Positions 1 through 8,492 are shown, counted from the first letter of the stretch. The stretch: DNA of 45,168 bases from Chloroflexota bacterium (GCA_016234555.1 JACRBJ010000072.1:1-45168), one strand, 5' to 3'. The notes: generated by a model not told the origin, from the letters alone. A program made the numbers and translations.

Positions 1-1100
1 AGGCTCAGGCTTTCGGGGGCGATCAGGGTTTCAAAGTTATCCAACAGCAGGATCACACGTCCGTTGGGGAAGGCATCCAACAGCGCGCGCATTTTATCGC
101 CTGTGGACGTCTGCGGGTTCACGTAGATACCCTCCAGCCACTTGGCGTCATCCTTTGGAAGGAGTTTGACCAGATCCGCGAAGACGTTCGCAAAGTTGAC
201 TCTGTGACTGCCCGTCTCGCTCAAATAGACGATCCCGTCAACTTTCATCTCGCCGAGGTCATCGGGAAGCTCGCCTCTTTCCAACGCCTTGAGCAGGCGG
301 CAGACCATTGCAGTTTTTCCAATCCCTGAGCGCCCAACGATAGTTATCAATCTTTGTGAATCGTTCTTCAGAAATTCCGCGATTTGTTCTGTCTCAATGA
401 AACGATCTTGATAATAAGTTGGCGCGATAACTGGCGGTGGATTGATAAACTTTGTTGACTGTTTACTGATCACTGGTTTTTCTGGATTTCGCTCGCGCTC
501 CAGTCCGCTTTGGATATTCTTCTCGGTCTTCTCTTCCGCCGCTTTGGGATTCCTAACGATCTCTTCCTGACGTTTGATCTGCTCGGTCAATTCGTCGAGT
601 TCTGCTTTAATCCGAGGCTGGTCATCAGGGCGTGCACGTCGCAAATCACGGGTGGCGTCCGCATGACGGTGTTTGAGTTCGTCTAAAATTCCTTCGGGTG
701 AATCAAGATAAGTAAAATGCTTGCGTAGTTTGGCAATCCCCGCATCAAAATTGGAAACGAAGTCAATGAATTGACGGCTTCCCAAACGGAATGGCAATTC
801 ACCTTTTGTGTGCAAACGAATGGGAATGACAGGCTTCTTGTATTTCAACGCCCATGTCCATTCATCCTTGCAGACAGAGCCTTCGGATGTGCTGTCCTCG
901 GTCAACACGAACACGAGACACTTGCACCCGCGAATGGCAGATGAAATCTGGTCGTCCCAATTATCACCAGGTTTCAAATCACGTTTATCGAACCAAACAC
1001 TCGTGAATGGATGTCCGCCCTCAAGTTCATCGGATAGCTTGGTGGCAAAGTCCGCTGCGTCTGCGTTGGAATAACTGATGAAACAATGTCCGTCGGTCAT
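1..1100 (-). CDS. TIR-coiled coil-P-loop NTPase (STAND/NB-ARC-like), partial
   Basis: The frame is open through the left edge, so the C-terminus is missing. The ATG at 1100-1098 is preceded by GAGAGGG. Residues 1 to about 130 read as a TIR domain: an HCFISYS first strand, a VWFDKRDLKPGD loop, and SVCKDEWTWAL holding the glutamate expected of TIR NAD-cleaving enzymes. A charged, probably coiled-coil stretch follows (about 150-215). Next comes a P-loop, GRSGIGKT at residues 256-263, and a Walker B-like RVILLLDN near residue 350. TIR fused to a P-loop STAND module is typical of bacterial NLR-like immune or signalling proteins; the missing part would usually carry TPR or WD40 sensor repeats. NAD cleavage and a defence role are inferred from the family. 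A minus-strand TATAAT at 1154-1149 could be its -10 element. Confidence 0.8.
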   Translation of the reverse strand, partial: MTDGHCFISYSNADAADFATKLSDELEGGHPFTSVWFDKRDLKPGDNWDDQISSAIRGCKCLVFVLTEDSTSEGSVCKDEWTWALKYKKPVIPIRLHTKGELPFRLGSRQFIDFVSNFDAGIAKLRKHFTYLDSPEGILDELKHRHADATRDLRRARPDDQPRIKAELDELTEQIKRQEEIVRNPKAAEEKTEKNIQSGLERERNPEKPVISKQSTKFINPPPVIAPTYYQDRFIETEQIAEFLKNDSQRLITIVGRSGIGKTAMVCRLLKALERGELPDDLGEMKVDGIVYLSETGSHRVNFANVFADLVKLLPKDDAKWLEGIYVNPQTSTGDKMRALLDAFPNGRVILLLDNFETLIAPESLS

Positions 1101-1191
1101 ACTGCGTCCCTCTCTTGGAGTTTCATGGGCGTGCTGTCAATTTTCCTAATTATACCCACGTTGGGACGATTGCCCCCGTTGCAAAAGTCGA

Positions 1192-2106
1192 TCACCCAAA
1201 CAGCATCCCCGCCCAAAACAGCAGGCTGAACACAAACGCGGTTTGACCCGTCCCTGCCAGCGCGGCGTTGAGTGGACGTCCTTTCTGCGTGAGGACGGTC
1301 TGCGCCGCGTGGAAAGCAAGCGGCAGGGAACCCCACGCGAACAGCGAAAACCAGGAGACAATCCCCAGCCACGCGGCAAGCGGCAGGAGGAGATATGCCG
1401 CCGCCATGCAGGCGATGTATTCGGCTTTGGTGAATCGCTCGCCGAAGATTACTGCCAGCGTGTGCTTCCGCCCTTTGCGGTCGTTTTCGATGTCGCGCAA
1501 ATTGTTGACCACCAGAATCGCGGTGATGATCAGCCCGGGCGGAACTGCCATCCACCACGCGGCTGTCGAGACGGAACCTGCCTGCACGTAGTACGTCCCT
1601 GCAACGGCGGCAAGCCCGAAAAAGATGAAGACGAAGATGTCTCCAAGTCCGTGATAGCCCAGCGGGAACGGTCCGCCCGTGTAGGCGATGGCGGAGATGA
1701 TGGCGGCGATGCCGATCAGCACGATGGGCAGTCCGCCCAGCCAGGCGAGATACAGTCCCAACAGCGCAGCGATACCAAAGACAACCCCCATCCCAACCTT
1801 GACCTGAAACGGAGTCAGCAGGCCCGCCTGAGTCACCCGCGTGGGGCCGAGTCTTTCGGGGGTGTCGGTTCCGCGCTCGAAGTCGAAGACGTCGTTGGCA
1901 AGGTTGCTGCCGATTTGCAAAAGCAGGGCGGCAAATAAACATGCCAGCGCGGCGTCGAGGCGGAAGAAGCCGTCACGCCAGGCGAGGGCGCATCCCATCA
2001 CCACTCCAGCCGCGGCGGCGGGCAAAGTTCGCGGGCGGATTGCCAGCATCCAGGTTTGCAAGGTCTGTCGGTTCAAATTCGTCTCCAATGGGTAACGGGC
2101 TTGCAA
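1192..2106 (-). CDS. menA: 1,4-dihydroxy-2-naphthoate polyprenyltransferase MenA
   Basis: This integral membrane enzyme of the UbiA superfamily attaches the polyprenyl chain to 1,4-dihydroxy-2-naphthoate, giving demethylmenaquinone. At 304 residues it has the usual length and about nine hydrophobic segments. The first Asp-rich motif is NDVFDFERGTD (N71, D72, D75, D81), which binds the Mg-diphosphate. The second is NNLRDIENDRKGRKHT (D205, D209). Both match the MenA pattern well. It is divergent from menG at 2182, which performs the next step, so the two genes probably share the 75-bp region between them. A second UbiA-like gene at 8924 has no recognisable form of these motifs, so this copy is the likely active MenA. 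Confidence 0.95.
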   Translation of the reverse strand: MQARYPLETNLNRQTLQTWMLAIRPRTLPAAAAGVVMGCALAWRDGFFRLDAALACLFAALLLQIGSNLANDVFDFERGTDTPERLGPTRVTQAGLLTPFQVKVGMGVVFGIAALLGLYLAWLGGLPIVLIGIAAIISAIAYTGGPFPLGYHGLGDIFVFIFFGLAAVAGTYYVQAGSVSTAAWWMAVPPGLIITAILVVNNLRDIENDRKGRKHTLAVIFGERFTKAEYIACMAAAYLLLPLAAWLGIVSWFSLFAWGSLPLAFHAAQTVLTQKGRPLNAALAGTGQTAFVFSLLFWAGMLFG

Positions 2107-2147
2107 GCAGATAAAGTCCGTTTAAAGCTCGATCCGCCGCAGTATAA

Positions 2148-2176
2148 CTTATAATTGCGCGAGTTTTCCAAAGGAG
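2148..2176 (+). promoter_or_regulatory. menG -10 element and ribosome binding site
   Basis: TATAAT lies at 2150-2155 in the menA-menG divergent region, and AAGGAG lies at 2171-2176, six to seven bases before the ATG at 2182. The ribosome site decides the start: a TTG at 2155, upstream in the same frame, falls inside the -10 box. No convincing -35 is seen at 17 bp. Confidence 0.5.
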
Positions 2177-2181
2177 TCTTC

Positions 2182-2874
2182 ATGACACAGCTTACAGGAC
2201 AGGAACGCGCGACGTACGTCCAGAACATGTTCACACAGATTGCGAAGCGCTACGATTTAATGAATCGGTTGATGACGGGATTCCAGGACGTGCGCTGGCG
2301 GAAGCAGGTGATTCGGCTGGCGAGGTTGGCGGATGGCGCTTCGCTGCTGGACCTCGGAACTGGCACAGGCGATCTGGCTCGGGAGGCGCTGACGGCGTTT
2401 CCGCGAGCCAAAGTCACCGCCGCAGATTTCACCCTCGAGATGATGCGCGTAGGACAAAAGGTCGGTCGGCTCAACTTCTCCAGCGCCGACGCGCTGCACC
2501 TGCCTTTCAGGGATGCCACCTTCGACGCGGTTGTCTCAGGCTTTTTGATGCGCAATGTGATCGACCTGCAAAAGGGGATCGAGGAGCAGTTCCGCGTGTT
2601 GAAGGCTGGCGGACGAATCGTCATCCTCGACACCACCCGCCCGAAGAAGAATATCCTCTCGCCGTTTATTTGGATTCACATGCACTTCATCATCCCGGCA
2701 CTCGGCGGCTTGCTGACGGGCGTCCGCGAAGCCTACAACTATCTGCCCGACACCACCGAGGGCTTTGTCACCGCCGAGGATTTGGCGTCCCGTCTGGAAA
2801 AGGCTGGGTTCAGGAATGTCAAATTTCAGCGATTGATGTTCGGGACGATTGCGATTCACTGGGGAGAAAAATAA
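2182..2874 (+). CDS. menG: Demethylmenaquinone methyltransferase MenG/UbiE
   Basis: This SAM-dependent C-methyltransferase converts demethylmenaquinone to menaquinone, the last step of the pathway. The 230-residue product has the family length. YDLMNRLMTGFQDVRWRKQ matches the first UbiE signature, LLDLGTGTGDLA is SAM-binding motif I, and RVLKAGGRIVILD is the second UbiE signature. The start at 2182 is set by AAGGAG at 2171-2176. It is divergent from menA. With no ubiquinone genes in view, a menaquinone role is preferred over a ubiquinone one. Confidence 0.95.
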   Translation: MTQLTGQERATYVQNMFTQIAKRYDLMNRLMTGFQDVRWRKQVIRLARLADGASLLDLGTGTGDLAREALTAFPRAKVTAADFTLEMMRVGQKVGRLNFSSADALHLPFRDATFDAVVSGFLMRNVIDLQKGIEEQFRVLKAGGRIVILDTTRPKKNILSPFIWIHMHFIIPALGGLLTGVREAYNYLPDTTEGFVTAEDLASRLEKAGFRNVKFQRLMFGTIAIHWGEK

Positions 2875-2896
2875 AGCTTTGTCGAGGGCTTAGCCC

Positions 2897-2939
2897 CCGG
2901 CAAAGGAGCACGGGCGGGTCGCCCCTACTCCTTTGCCGG
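2897..2939. terminator. Bidirectional hairpin between menG and the MFS gene
   Basis: CCGGCAAAGGAG (2897-2908) and CTCCTTTGCCGG (2928-2939) form a perfect 12-bp inverted repeat; a smaller GGGCG/CGCCC pairing sits in the loop. It lies between two convergent genes and overlaps the last codons of the MFS transporter, whose stop is 2927-2925. There is no long T-run, so it may instead be a dispersed palindromic element acting as a terminator. Confidence 0.6.
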
Positions 2940-4154
2940 CTGGAACTTTTCCCGTGACCCAAGCTGGCGGTGCAGGGAGAGGAACGCCATGATCGCCACC
3001 ACGCATAAGATGCCGCCGATATACCAGACGTAATTGGGATTGTAATTGTCCATCACCAGTCCCGCCGCAAGGGGACCAAGCATGGACGGCACAGCCCAGG
3101 TCAATCCAAAGATTGCCATGTAGCGGGCGCGTTTATCTTCGGGGGCAAAAGCTGCGGCGAGGGCATTGCTGGTGGGCATGCCGACCATCTCTCCGATGGT
3201 GATGATGATCATCGCCACGATAAACAGCGGGACGGTCGTCACGAATCCGTACATCGTGAAGCCGATCATGTAGAAAAAGGTCGCCGTTGCCATCATCAGG
3301 AATGGGGGATAACGCTTGATGAAATACGATACGAAAAACTGGAAGATCACCACTGTGATCGCGCTGGTGGACATGATCAGCCCATAAAATCGCGGGGTGA
3401 TGTGGTGTACGTCGCGCAAAAAGACCGACAGCGAGCTGTACATCTGCTGGTAGACCAAAATCATCAGGATGGACGCAAAGACGAATGCCAGGAAGGGGCG
3501 GTCGGCAAGCGCTTGGAGATATCCGAGCATGGTCTGTCCAAGCGATTCGCTTTCTGTTTTCTCCTTCGGCTGTGGTTTGGTTTCGGGCAGCAGGCGAAAG
3601 ACCAGCAGCGCCGTGATGGTGCTGATGACCGCGTCGCTCAGGAACAGGTAGAGAAAATTGTACGAAGCCAGGAACCCGCCGATGGTGGGACCGATGATCC
3701 AGGCGAAGTTGGCGACCACGCGCAGGATGCCGAATCCCTCGGCGCGTTTCTCGGGCGGGAGCAGGTCCGCGACCATGGCTTGATGCGCGGGCTGCGCGGC
3801 GCTGCCCATCAGACCAACGAAAGCGGACAAGCCATAAAACAGATAGAAATGATTGACGAAACCGAGCGTCAGTCCGCTCAGGGCGCTGACCACAAGTCCG
3901 AACAAAATGATGCCGCGCCGCCCGTAGCGGTCAGCCAGCGCGCCGCCGATGGTGCTGCCGATGATGCCCGCGAATGAGTTCGTGCCGAGAATGATCCCCG
4001 CCTCGGTCATGCCGACGCCAAATTTCTGGGTGACATACAGGGCAAAGAACGGGAAAAGCAGTGTGTTCCCAATGACATCGATGAACTGCGTCCCAACCAC
4101 CACCCAAAACGTGCGCGGGAACTTGTTGAAAGTGAATTCCAGTTTTTCGAGCAT
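2925..4154 (-). CDS. Major facilitator superfamily transporter
   Basis: This 409-residue protein has about twelve hydrophobic segments and the MFS loop 2-3 signature GGALADRYGRRG. A second half begins after a charged central loop (KPQPKEKTESESLG). It resembles drug-efflux-type MFS proteins of the MdtH/Bcr class, but the substrate cannot be read from sequence. AAGGAG at 4164-4159 lies four bases before the ATG at 4154. The last residues (PAKE) and the stop lie inside a 12-bp-arm palindrome, so the repeat appears to have been taken into the coding end. It converges on menG. Confidence 0.85.
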   Translation of the reverse strand: MLEKLEFTFNKFPRTFWVVVGTQFIDVIGNTLLFPFFALYVTQKFGVGMTEAGIILGTNSFAGIIGSTIGGALADRYGRRGIILFGLVVSALSGLTLGFVNHFYLFYGLSAFVGLMGSAAQPAHQAMVADLLPPEKRAEGFGILRVVANFAWIIGPTIGGFLASYNFLYLFLSDAVISTITALLVFRLLPETKPQPKEKTESESLGQTMLGYLQALADRPFLAFVFASILMILVYQQMYSSLSVFLRDVHHITPRFYGLIMSTSAITVVIFQFFVSYFIKRYPPFLMMATATFFYMIGFTMYGFVTTVPLFIVAMIIITIGEMVGMPTSNALAAAFAPEDKRARYMAIFGLTWAVPSMLGPLAAGLVMDNYNPNYVWYIGGILCVVAIMAFLSLHRQLGSREKFQPAKE

Positions 4155-4205
4155 TCATCTCCTTTTTTACTGGGTTTTCTTGCTCTACCATACATTTTAG
4201 AATCG

Positions 4206-4278
4206 GGACGCTGATAAACGCAGAAAACGCAGATTTTTTTCTTGTTTTGTCAGCGCAAATCAGCGTTTTTCTGCGTCC
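4206..4278. repeat. 73-bp imperfect palindrome (dispersed-repeat type)
   Basis: The left arm begins GGACGCTGATAAACGC and the reverse complement of the right arm begins GGACGCAGAAAAACGC. The arms match for about 30 bases with paired A/T swaps (TGAT against AGAA), and the motif ACGCAGA recurs inside each arm. It fills most of the space between the divergent MFS and SDR genes. It could form a long hairpin. It looks like a non-autonomous dispersed element rather than a gene-specific terminator. Confidence 0.6.
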
Positions 4279-4375
4279 AAAAGGGTTTTGTACAGTAGAG
4301 AAGCTGGGTTTATGAAATTCCGTCTTTTCATTATACGCGATGCTCTCGAAGCGGTTTTCGTTTACAATTCCTCCC

Positions 4376-5101
4376 ATGACGCGACCCCTTGCCCTTGTCA
4401 CCGGTGGAGCGCAGCGGCTTGGCAAAGCCTTTGCGTCCACCCTCGCCCGCATGGGATATTCCATTGCACTGCATTACCACAAGTCGGAGGAGGCGGCGCG
4501 ACAGACCAAAGCCGAACTCGAAGCATTGGGTGCGCAAGTCCACCTGCTTCAAGCCGACCTGACCCAGCCCAACCAAATTCAATCCCTGTTTTCCATTTTC
4601 GATGCCGACCTTCGACCTTTGACCTTCAACCTGCTCGTCAACTCCGCCTCTCTCATGCCTGTCGGCAATCCCCGCGACCTCGAACTGCGTGACTGGGATT
4701 CCGCCCTCGACCTGAATCTGCGCGCGCCGTTTCTGCTTGCTCAGCAAGCCACCAAACGCATGACGCGTGGCGGGCTGATTGTCAATATCAGCGACGTTGG
4801 CGCACAGAAAGCTTGGAGTCGCTACCCGTCCTACGCCGTCAGCAAGGCGGGGTTGGAATCGCTTACCAAGCTGCTCGCCCGTTCGCTTGCGCCGACCATC
4901 CGAGTCAACGCCATTGCGCCGGGGCTGGTCCTGCCGTCGGATGTGGTCACTTCTGAACAATGGGATAAACTTGTCGAGAAACTTCCGCTCAAACGCGCCG
5001 CCACGCTGGACGAAATTACCTCCGCTCTCGAATTTCTTATCCGCAACGAGTATATTACGGGTCAAACGATTGTTGTAGATGGCGGTTATTCGCTGGTGTA
5101 G
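4376..5101 (+). CDS. Short-chain dehydrogenase, pteridine-reductase-like
   Basis: This 241-residue classical SDR has the NAD(P)-binding TGGAQRLG, which is closer to pteridine/dihydromonapterin reductases (PTR1/FolM) than to FabG. It also has LLVNSAS, the serine of NISDVG, and the YAVSK catalytic Tyr-Lys pair, and it ends with the usual GQTIVVDGGYSL. The ATG at 4376 is chosen because the Rossmann strand begins six residues later; an upstream in-frame ATG at 4340 would add an unconserved leader. TACAAT at 4362-4367 lies so close that the mRNA may be nearly leaderless. Residues 78-87 are encoded by a heptamer array (4607-4634) inserted before the NAS strand. The exact substrate is inferred. Confidence 0.8.
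   Translation: MTRPLALVTGGAQRLGKAFASTLARMGYSIALHYHKSEEAARQTKAELEALGAQVHLLQADLTQPNQIQSLFSIFDADLRPLTFNLLVNSASLMPVGNPRDLELRDWDSALDLNLRAPFLLAQQATKRMTRGGLIVNISDVGAQKAWSRYPSYAVSKAGLESLTKLLARSLAPTIRVNAIAPGLVLPSDVVTSEQWDKLVEKLPLKRAATLDEITSALEFLIRNEYITGQTIVVDGGYSLV
4607..4634. repeat. Heptamer array inside the SDR gene
   Basis: Four consecutive 7-bp units, the first three being GACCTTC, GACCTTT and GACCTTC and the fourth a degenerate AACCTGC. They are translated in frame as part of a surface loop. The same heptamers occur between genes at 9778 and 34746. Confidence 0.85.
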
Positions 5102-5110
5102 ATAAACACG

Positions 5111-5138
5111 GACACTGATTACTGATAACTGATGACTT
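5111..5138. repeat. Heptamer array carrying a start codon
   Basis: Four 7-bp units of the form AT-ACTG, for example ATTACTG and ATAACTG, fill the gap between the SDR stop (5101) and the next gene. The ATG at 5132 of the glycosyltransferase is the first three bases of the fourth unit. Confidence 0.8.
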
Positions 5139-6799
5139 CCAAAAAACTTCTCCCCGACCTTCTCATCTCCCTTGCCCTCATCGCGTCCACGCTTTACTAT
5201 GCCGCGCGTTTTGTGGATTTCACCATCCCGCCGTTTGAAGATGCCGCCATGCTCATGCGTTATGCCCAGCATCTCGCGGACGGTCACGGCATTGTCTGGA
5301 ACATCGGCGAGGCTCCCGTGGACGGTGCGACGGATTTTCTCTTCATGGTCGCCTCCGCCGCGCTCCTCAAACTTGGCTTCACTGTTGGTCAAGCTGTCCG
5401 TGGCATTGGCTTCGCCTCGCATCTGCTGACCGTGTTGCTGGTCTACTGGGCAAACCGACGCCTGCATAATGCAAACATTCCGCTTTCCTTTTTGAGCGGA
5501 CTTTATCTCGCCGTTGGGACTGGACTCTCCTACGTCTCCGCCTACTTTGGGACTCCGTTCTTCGCTCTCGCCGCCGCCGTCACCTGGACTTTGGGACTGA
5601 TTCTGATGCGGCAGGAGAATCTACGCTTTTGGTTGATTCTCGCCTTTGCCTTGAGCGGACTCGTCACCGGGTTGATTCGTCCCGAAGGAGTCATCCTTGC
5701 CTCGTTGATGCTGGTCGCCATCCTCGTCATGCGCGGACTGAAAAACTCGATCTCGATCGTCGTCACCTTTGGCGCAGTCTTCCTTCTGCTTGGCGGAGCA
5801 TATTTCCTCTGGCGCTGGAATTACTTTGGTTATCCGCTTCCCAATCCGTTTTACAAGAAAGGCGGCAATGGACTGTATTGGGACTCGTACAATAACTCCC
5901 TGCTGAATCTTTTGAAACTGTGTCTGCCTCTCGTTGTCCCTTTTATTCTGGGATTTCGCTCGCGTGAGACCGCAAAGCAAACTATTGCTTATCTTATCCC
6001 CATCCTCGGCTTTGCGATGGCGTTCGTTTTGATCTCGGACGAGATGAACTACGGCGCGCGTTTTCAATATGCCCTCATGCCGATTGCCCTGCTGTCGTGG
6101 ATTCCACTCGTGCGTGGTTTTGGTCGAGTAGGGTTGGATGCTTTTTCCAATCCGTACCGAGACCCGACGAAACAGGATCAACTGTCCACTTGGGAAAAGG
6201 GAGTGTACACCGCCGCCCTGGTCGCAGTATCCGCTGGTCTGGTTTATTATTCCTGGTTCCAGAACTGCTTCCTCATATCGTATCAGCAGACCTGCGCGCG
6301 TCCGTACGAAAGGGATGGGCGTTATGAGATGGGGAAGTTTCTGGCGGAATATCGCGGCAAGGGCTATATGATTGCGACCACAGAGGCGGGGCTGATCCCG
6401 TATTATTCGGGCTGGGACGCGATCGATACCTGGGGCTTGAACGACCAGTTCATTGCGCACAACGGCAGTTTGACGGCGGAATATCTCGACCGCTACAAGC
6501 CAGAGATTATCATGTTCCATGATTATTATTCGCCGCTTGTCCCGCCCAAGTTGACCGAACCCAACCTCGCCCAGCGCTGGTTCAGCATGACGATCACGAT
6601 GAAGGAATACGCCGAGGCGAACGGTTATGAACTGGCGGCGGTCTTCGGTGATAGTCCCTACGACACGCACTATTATTATGTGCGGACCGATTTTGAGGAC
6701 AGCAAGCGTTTGATCCAGCAGATTGCAACCATGAAAAAATATTACTGGTTTGCGACAGGAAAGAAGTCGATTAATTATGCGGAGTATGCAGAACCGTAG
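5132..6799 (+). CDS. GT-C fold membrane glycosyltransferase
   Basis: This 555-residue polytopic membrane protein has about ten hydrophobic segments and a soluble C-terminal part. Residues 34-55 (PPFEDAAMLMRYAQ, then HLADGHG) followed by VDGATDFLF match the pattern of polyprenyl-phosphate-sugar-dependent GT-C enzymes. In these, an acidic pair in the first extracellular loop (here E36, D37) is catalytic; arabinofuranosyltransferase AftB-like proteins share the DGHG-VWN and EGYTNFLW-type motifs. It probably transfers a sugar from a lipid carrier outside the membrane. The start codon lies inside a heptamer array, with no clear Shine-Dalgarno site, and the TAG stop begins an octamer array. Confidence 0.75.
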   Translation: MTSKKLLPDLLISLALIASTLYYAARFVDFTIPPFEDAAMLMRYAQHLADGHGIVWNIGEAPVDGATDFLFMVASAALLKLGFTVGQAVRGIGFASHLLTVLLVYWANRRLHNANIPLSFLSGLYLAVGTGLSYVSAYFGTPFFALAAAVTWTLGLILMRQENLRFWLILAFALSGLVTGLIRPEGVILASLMLVAILVMRGLKNSISIVVTFGAVFLLLGGAYFLWRWNYFGYPLPNPFYKKGGNGLYWDSYNNSLLNLLKLCLPLVVPFILGFRSRETAKQTIAYLIPILGFAMAFVLISDEMNYGARFQYALMPIALLSWIPLVRGFGRVGLDAFSNPYRDPTKQDQLSTWEKGVYTAALVAVSAGLVYYSWFQNCFLISYQQTCARPYERDGRYEMGKFLAEYRGKGYMIATTEAGLIPYYSGWDAIDTWGLNDQFIAHNGSLTAEYLDRYKPEIIMFHDYYSPLVPPKLTEPNLAQRWFSMTITMKEYAEANGYELAAVFGDSPYDTHYYYVRTDFEDSKRLIQQIATMKKYYWFATGKKSINYAEYAEP

Positions 6800-6828
6800 A
6801 CAAGTAAACAGGTAGACAGGTAAATTGG
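6797..6828. repeat. Octamer array beginning at a stop codon
   Basis: Four 8-bp units, TAGACAAG and TAAACAGG being the first two. The TAG of the first unit is the stop codon of the glycosyltransferase. The array ends 13 bases before the next ATG (6842). The same octamer restarts at the next gene's stop (7310). Confidence 0.8.
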
Positions 6829-6841
6829 AAACGGAGAAGCC

Positions 6842-7312
6842 ATGACTGAAACTTTAGAACTTGCCGAAAAATTGAAAATCGAAGGTAATAAATTTGTTGA
6901 TATCTTTTCCGCGCTGAGCGCTGACCAGTGGCAGACGGAGGTCTACACCGAAGGCGAGACGTGGACGATCCGCAACGTGCTTTCGCATTTCGTCACCTCT
7001 GAGCGCGGACTGGTCAAATTGTTCGAGCAAATCCGTCAGGGCGGCTCGGGCGCAGCGGACGATTTCTCGATTGACCGCTATAATTTGTCACAGCAGGAAA
7101 AAACCAAGGACTTGACTCCCGCTGAACTGCTCGAACAGTACAAGGAAGTCCGCGCCAACTCAGTGGACTGGGTTTCAGGCTTGAAGGATGAAGAACTCGA
7201 AATCAAGGGCCGCCATCCCTTCCTCGGCGAGACCGTCCTGCGTGAAATGATCAAGATGCTGTACTTGCACAACCAAATCCATTACCGTGATTTGAAGAAA
7301 GTGATAAGGTAG
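6842..7312 (+). CDS. DinB/maleylpyruvate-isomerase-like four-helix protein
   Basis: This 156-residue protein is predicted to be all helical. It has the three-histidine pattern of the DinB superfamily: H49 in NVLSHF, and H143 and H147 in LYLHNQIHYRD. These would bind a divalent metal. Superfamily members include thiol-dependent S-transferases and damage-induced proteins of unknown activity, so no reaction can be assigned. GGAG at 6834-6837 supports the ATG at 6842. The TAG stop is the start of an octamer repeat. Confidence 0.8.
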   Translation: MTETLELAEKLKIEGNKFVDIFSALSADQWQTEVYTEGETWTIRNVLSHFVTSERGLVKLFEQIRQGGSGAADDFSIDRYNLSQQEKTKDLTPAELLEQYKEVRANSVDWVSGLKDEELEIKGRHPFLGETVLREMIKMLYLHNQIHYRDLKKVIR

Positions 7313-7333
7313 ACAGGTAAATAAGTAACTCTT
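7310..7333. repeat. Octamer array beginning at a stop codon
   Basis: TAGACAGG and TAAATAAG followed by a decayed third unit. The TAG is the stop codon of the DinB-like gene, repeating the arrangement at 6797. Confidence 0.65.
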
Positions 7334-7360
7334 ACTCTTAACTGCTTGACAGGAGACTCC

Positions 7361-8473
7361 ATGCCCCTTCCCCCTTTTAAACTCGAACGCTATTTTGCCA
7401 AATACGAATTTAGCACGGAATTCCTGCTCTGCTCCTCCGACTGTGAAGCCATGTCCATTGCGGACTTGCTTGCTCTTGAGCCAGGCTCAGCGGAGAAATT
7501 CCAATCCACCTGGCTGGGATACACTGAATCGCAGGGTAGTCCCGCTTTGCGGAAGGAGATTTGCAAGCTCTACGCCACTATCCAGCCTGAGGATGTCCTT
7601 GTCCATTCGGGCGCGGAGGAGGCGATCTACCTTTTCATGCACGCCATGCTCGAGGAGAATGACCATGTCATCGTTCACGCGCCGCATTACCAGTCGTTGA
7701 GTGAAGTGGCGAAGGGACTCGGTTGTCAGATCAGCCCGTGGCTGGCGCGGGAGGAAAACGGCTGGGCGCTGGATATGGATGAACTCCGTCACCTGATGCG
7801 CTCGACCACGAAGGCGATTGTGGTCAACACGCCGCATAACCCGACGGGCTATCTCATGTCCCACGCGGACTTTGACGAACTGCACAAAATCGCACAGGAA
7901 AACAACCTTCTGCTTTTCTGCGACGAGGTTTACCGCGAATCCGAATACGATCCCGCTGACCGCCTGCCCGCCGGCTGTGACTACGGCGAACATGCCGTCT
8001 CGCTGGGCGTGACCTCCAAGACGTACGGGTTGGCTGGCCTGCGAATCGGCTGGATTGCTACAAAAAATAAAGACATCTATCGCAAAATGGCGTCGCTCAA
8101 GGACTACACCACCATCTGTAACTCCGCGCCGAGCGAGTTCCTGTCTGAGGTTGCCCTGCGCAACCGGCAAAAACTCATTGACCGCAACCTTGGTATCATC
8201 AAAAATAACCTCGCCATTGTGGACAGCCTCTTCACTCGTTACTCATCCCTCTTCACCTGGGTCCGTCCGCGAGCTGGCTCGATGGGATTTCCCAAACTGC
8301 TCAAAGGGAAAGTCGAAACCTTCTGCGATGATTTGGTCAGGAAGTCGGGCGTTCTGCTCCTGCCTGGCACAATGTACGACGACTCCCGAAACCACTTTCG
8401 CCTGGGGCTTGGCAGGAAGAATCTTCCGCAGGCAGTGGAGCGGTTGGTGACTTTTTTGGGAAAGGGTTCCTGA
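7361..8473 (+). CDS. PLP-dependent aminotransferase, class I/II
   Basis: This 370-residue fold-type I PLP enzyme has NTPHNPTGYL (substrate and PLP site), CDEVYRE (PLP-ring Asp) and TSKTYGLAGLRIGW with K220 as the Schiff-base lysine. The closing arginine is probably in NHFRLGLG. It resembles the branch containing capreomycidine-synthase-like and aspartate-aminotransferase-like enzymes, but the amino acid used cannot be told. AGGAG at 7351-7355 sets the ATG at 7361, and an in-frame TTG at 7346 is rejected. A heptamer array at 8228-8255 encodes the repeated peptide SLFTRYS/SLFTWVR. Confidence 0.85.
   Translation: MPLPPFKLERYFAKYEFSTEFLLCSSDCEAMSIADLLALEPGSAEKFQSTWLGYTESQGSPALRKEICKLYATIQPEDVLVHSGAEEAIYLFMHAMLEENDHVIVHAPHYQSLSEVAKGLGCQISPWLAREENGWALDMDELRHLMRSTTKAIVVNTPHNPTGYLMSHADFDELHKIAQENNLLLFCDEVYRESEYDPADRLPAGCDYGEHAVSLGVTSKTYGLAGLRIGWIATKNKDIYRKMASLKDYTTICNSAPSEFLSEVALRNRQKLIDRNLGIIKNNLAIVDSLFTRYSSLFTWVRPRAGSMGFPKLLKGKVETFCDDLVRKSGVLLLPGTMYDDSRNHFRLGLGRKNLPQAVERLVTFLGKGS
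8228..8255. repeat. Heptamer array inside the aminotransferase gene
   Basis: Four 7-bp units, CTCTTCA, CTCGTTA, a variant, then CTCTTCA again. Read in frame, the array gives a seven-residue near-repeat around residues 290-299. Confidence 0.7.
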
Positions 8474-8492
8474 TTGTCGAGTTGACTAAAAG

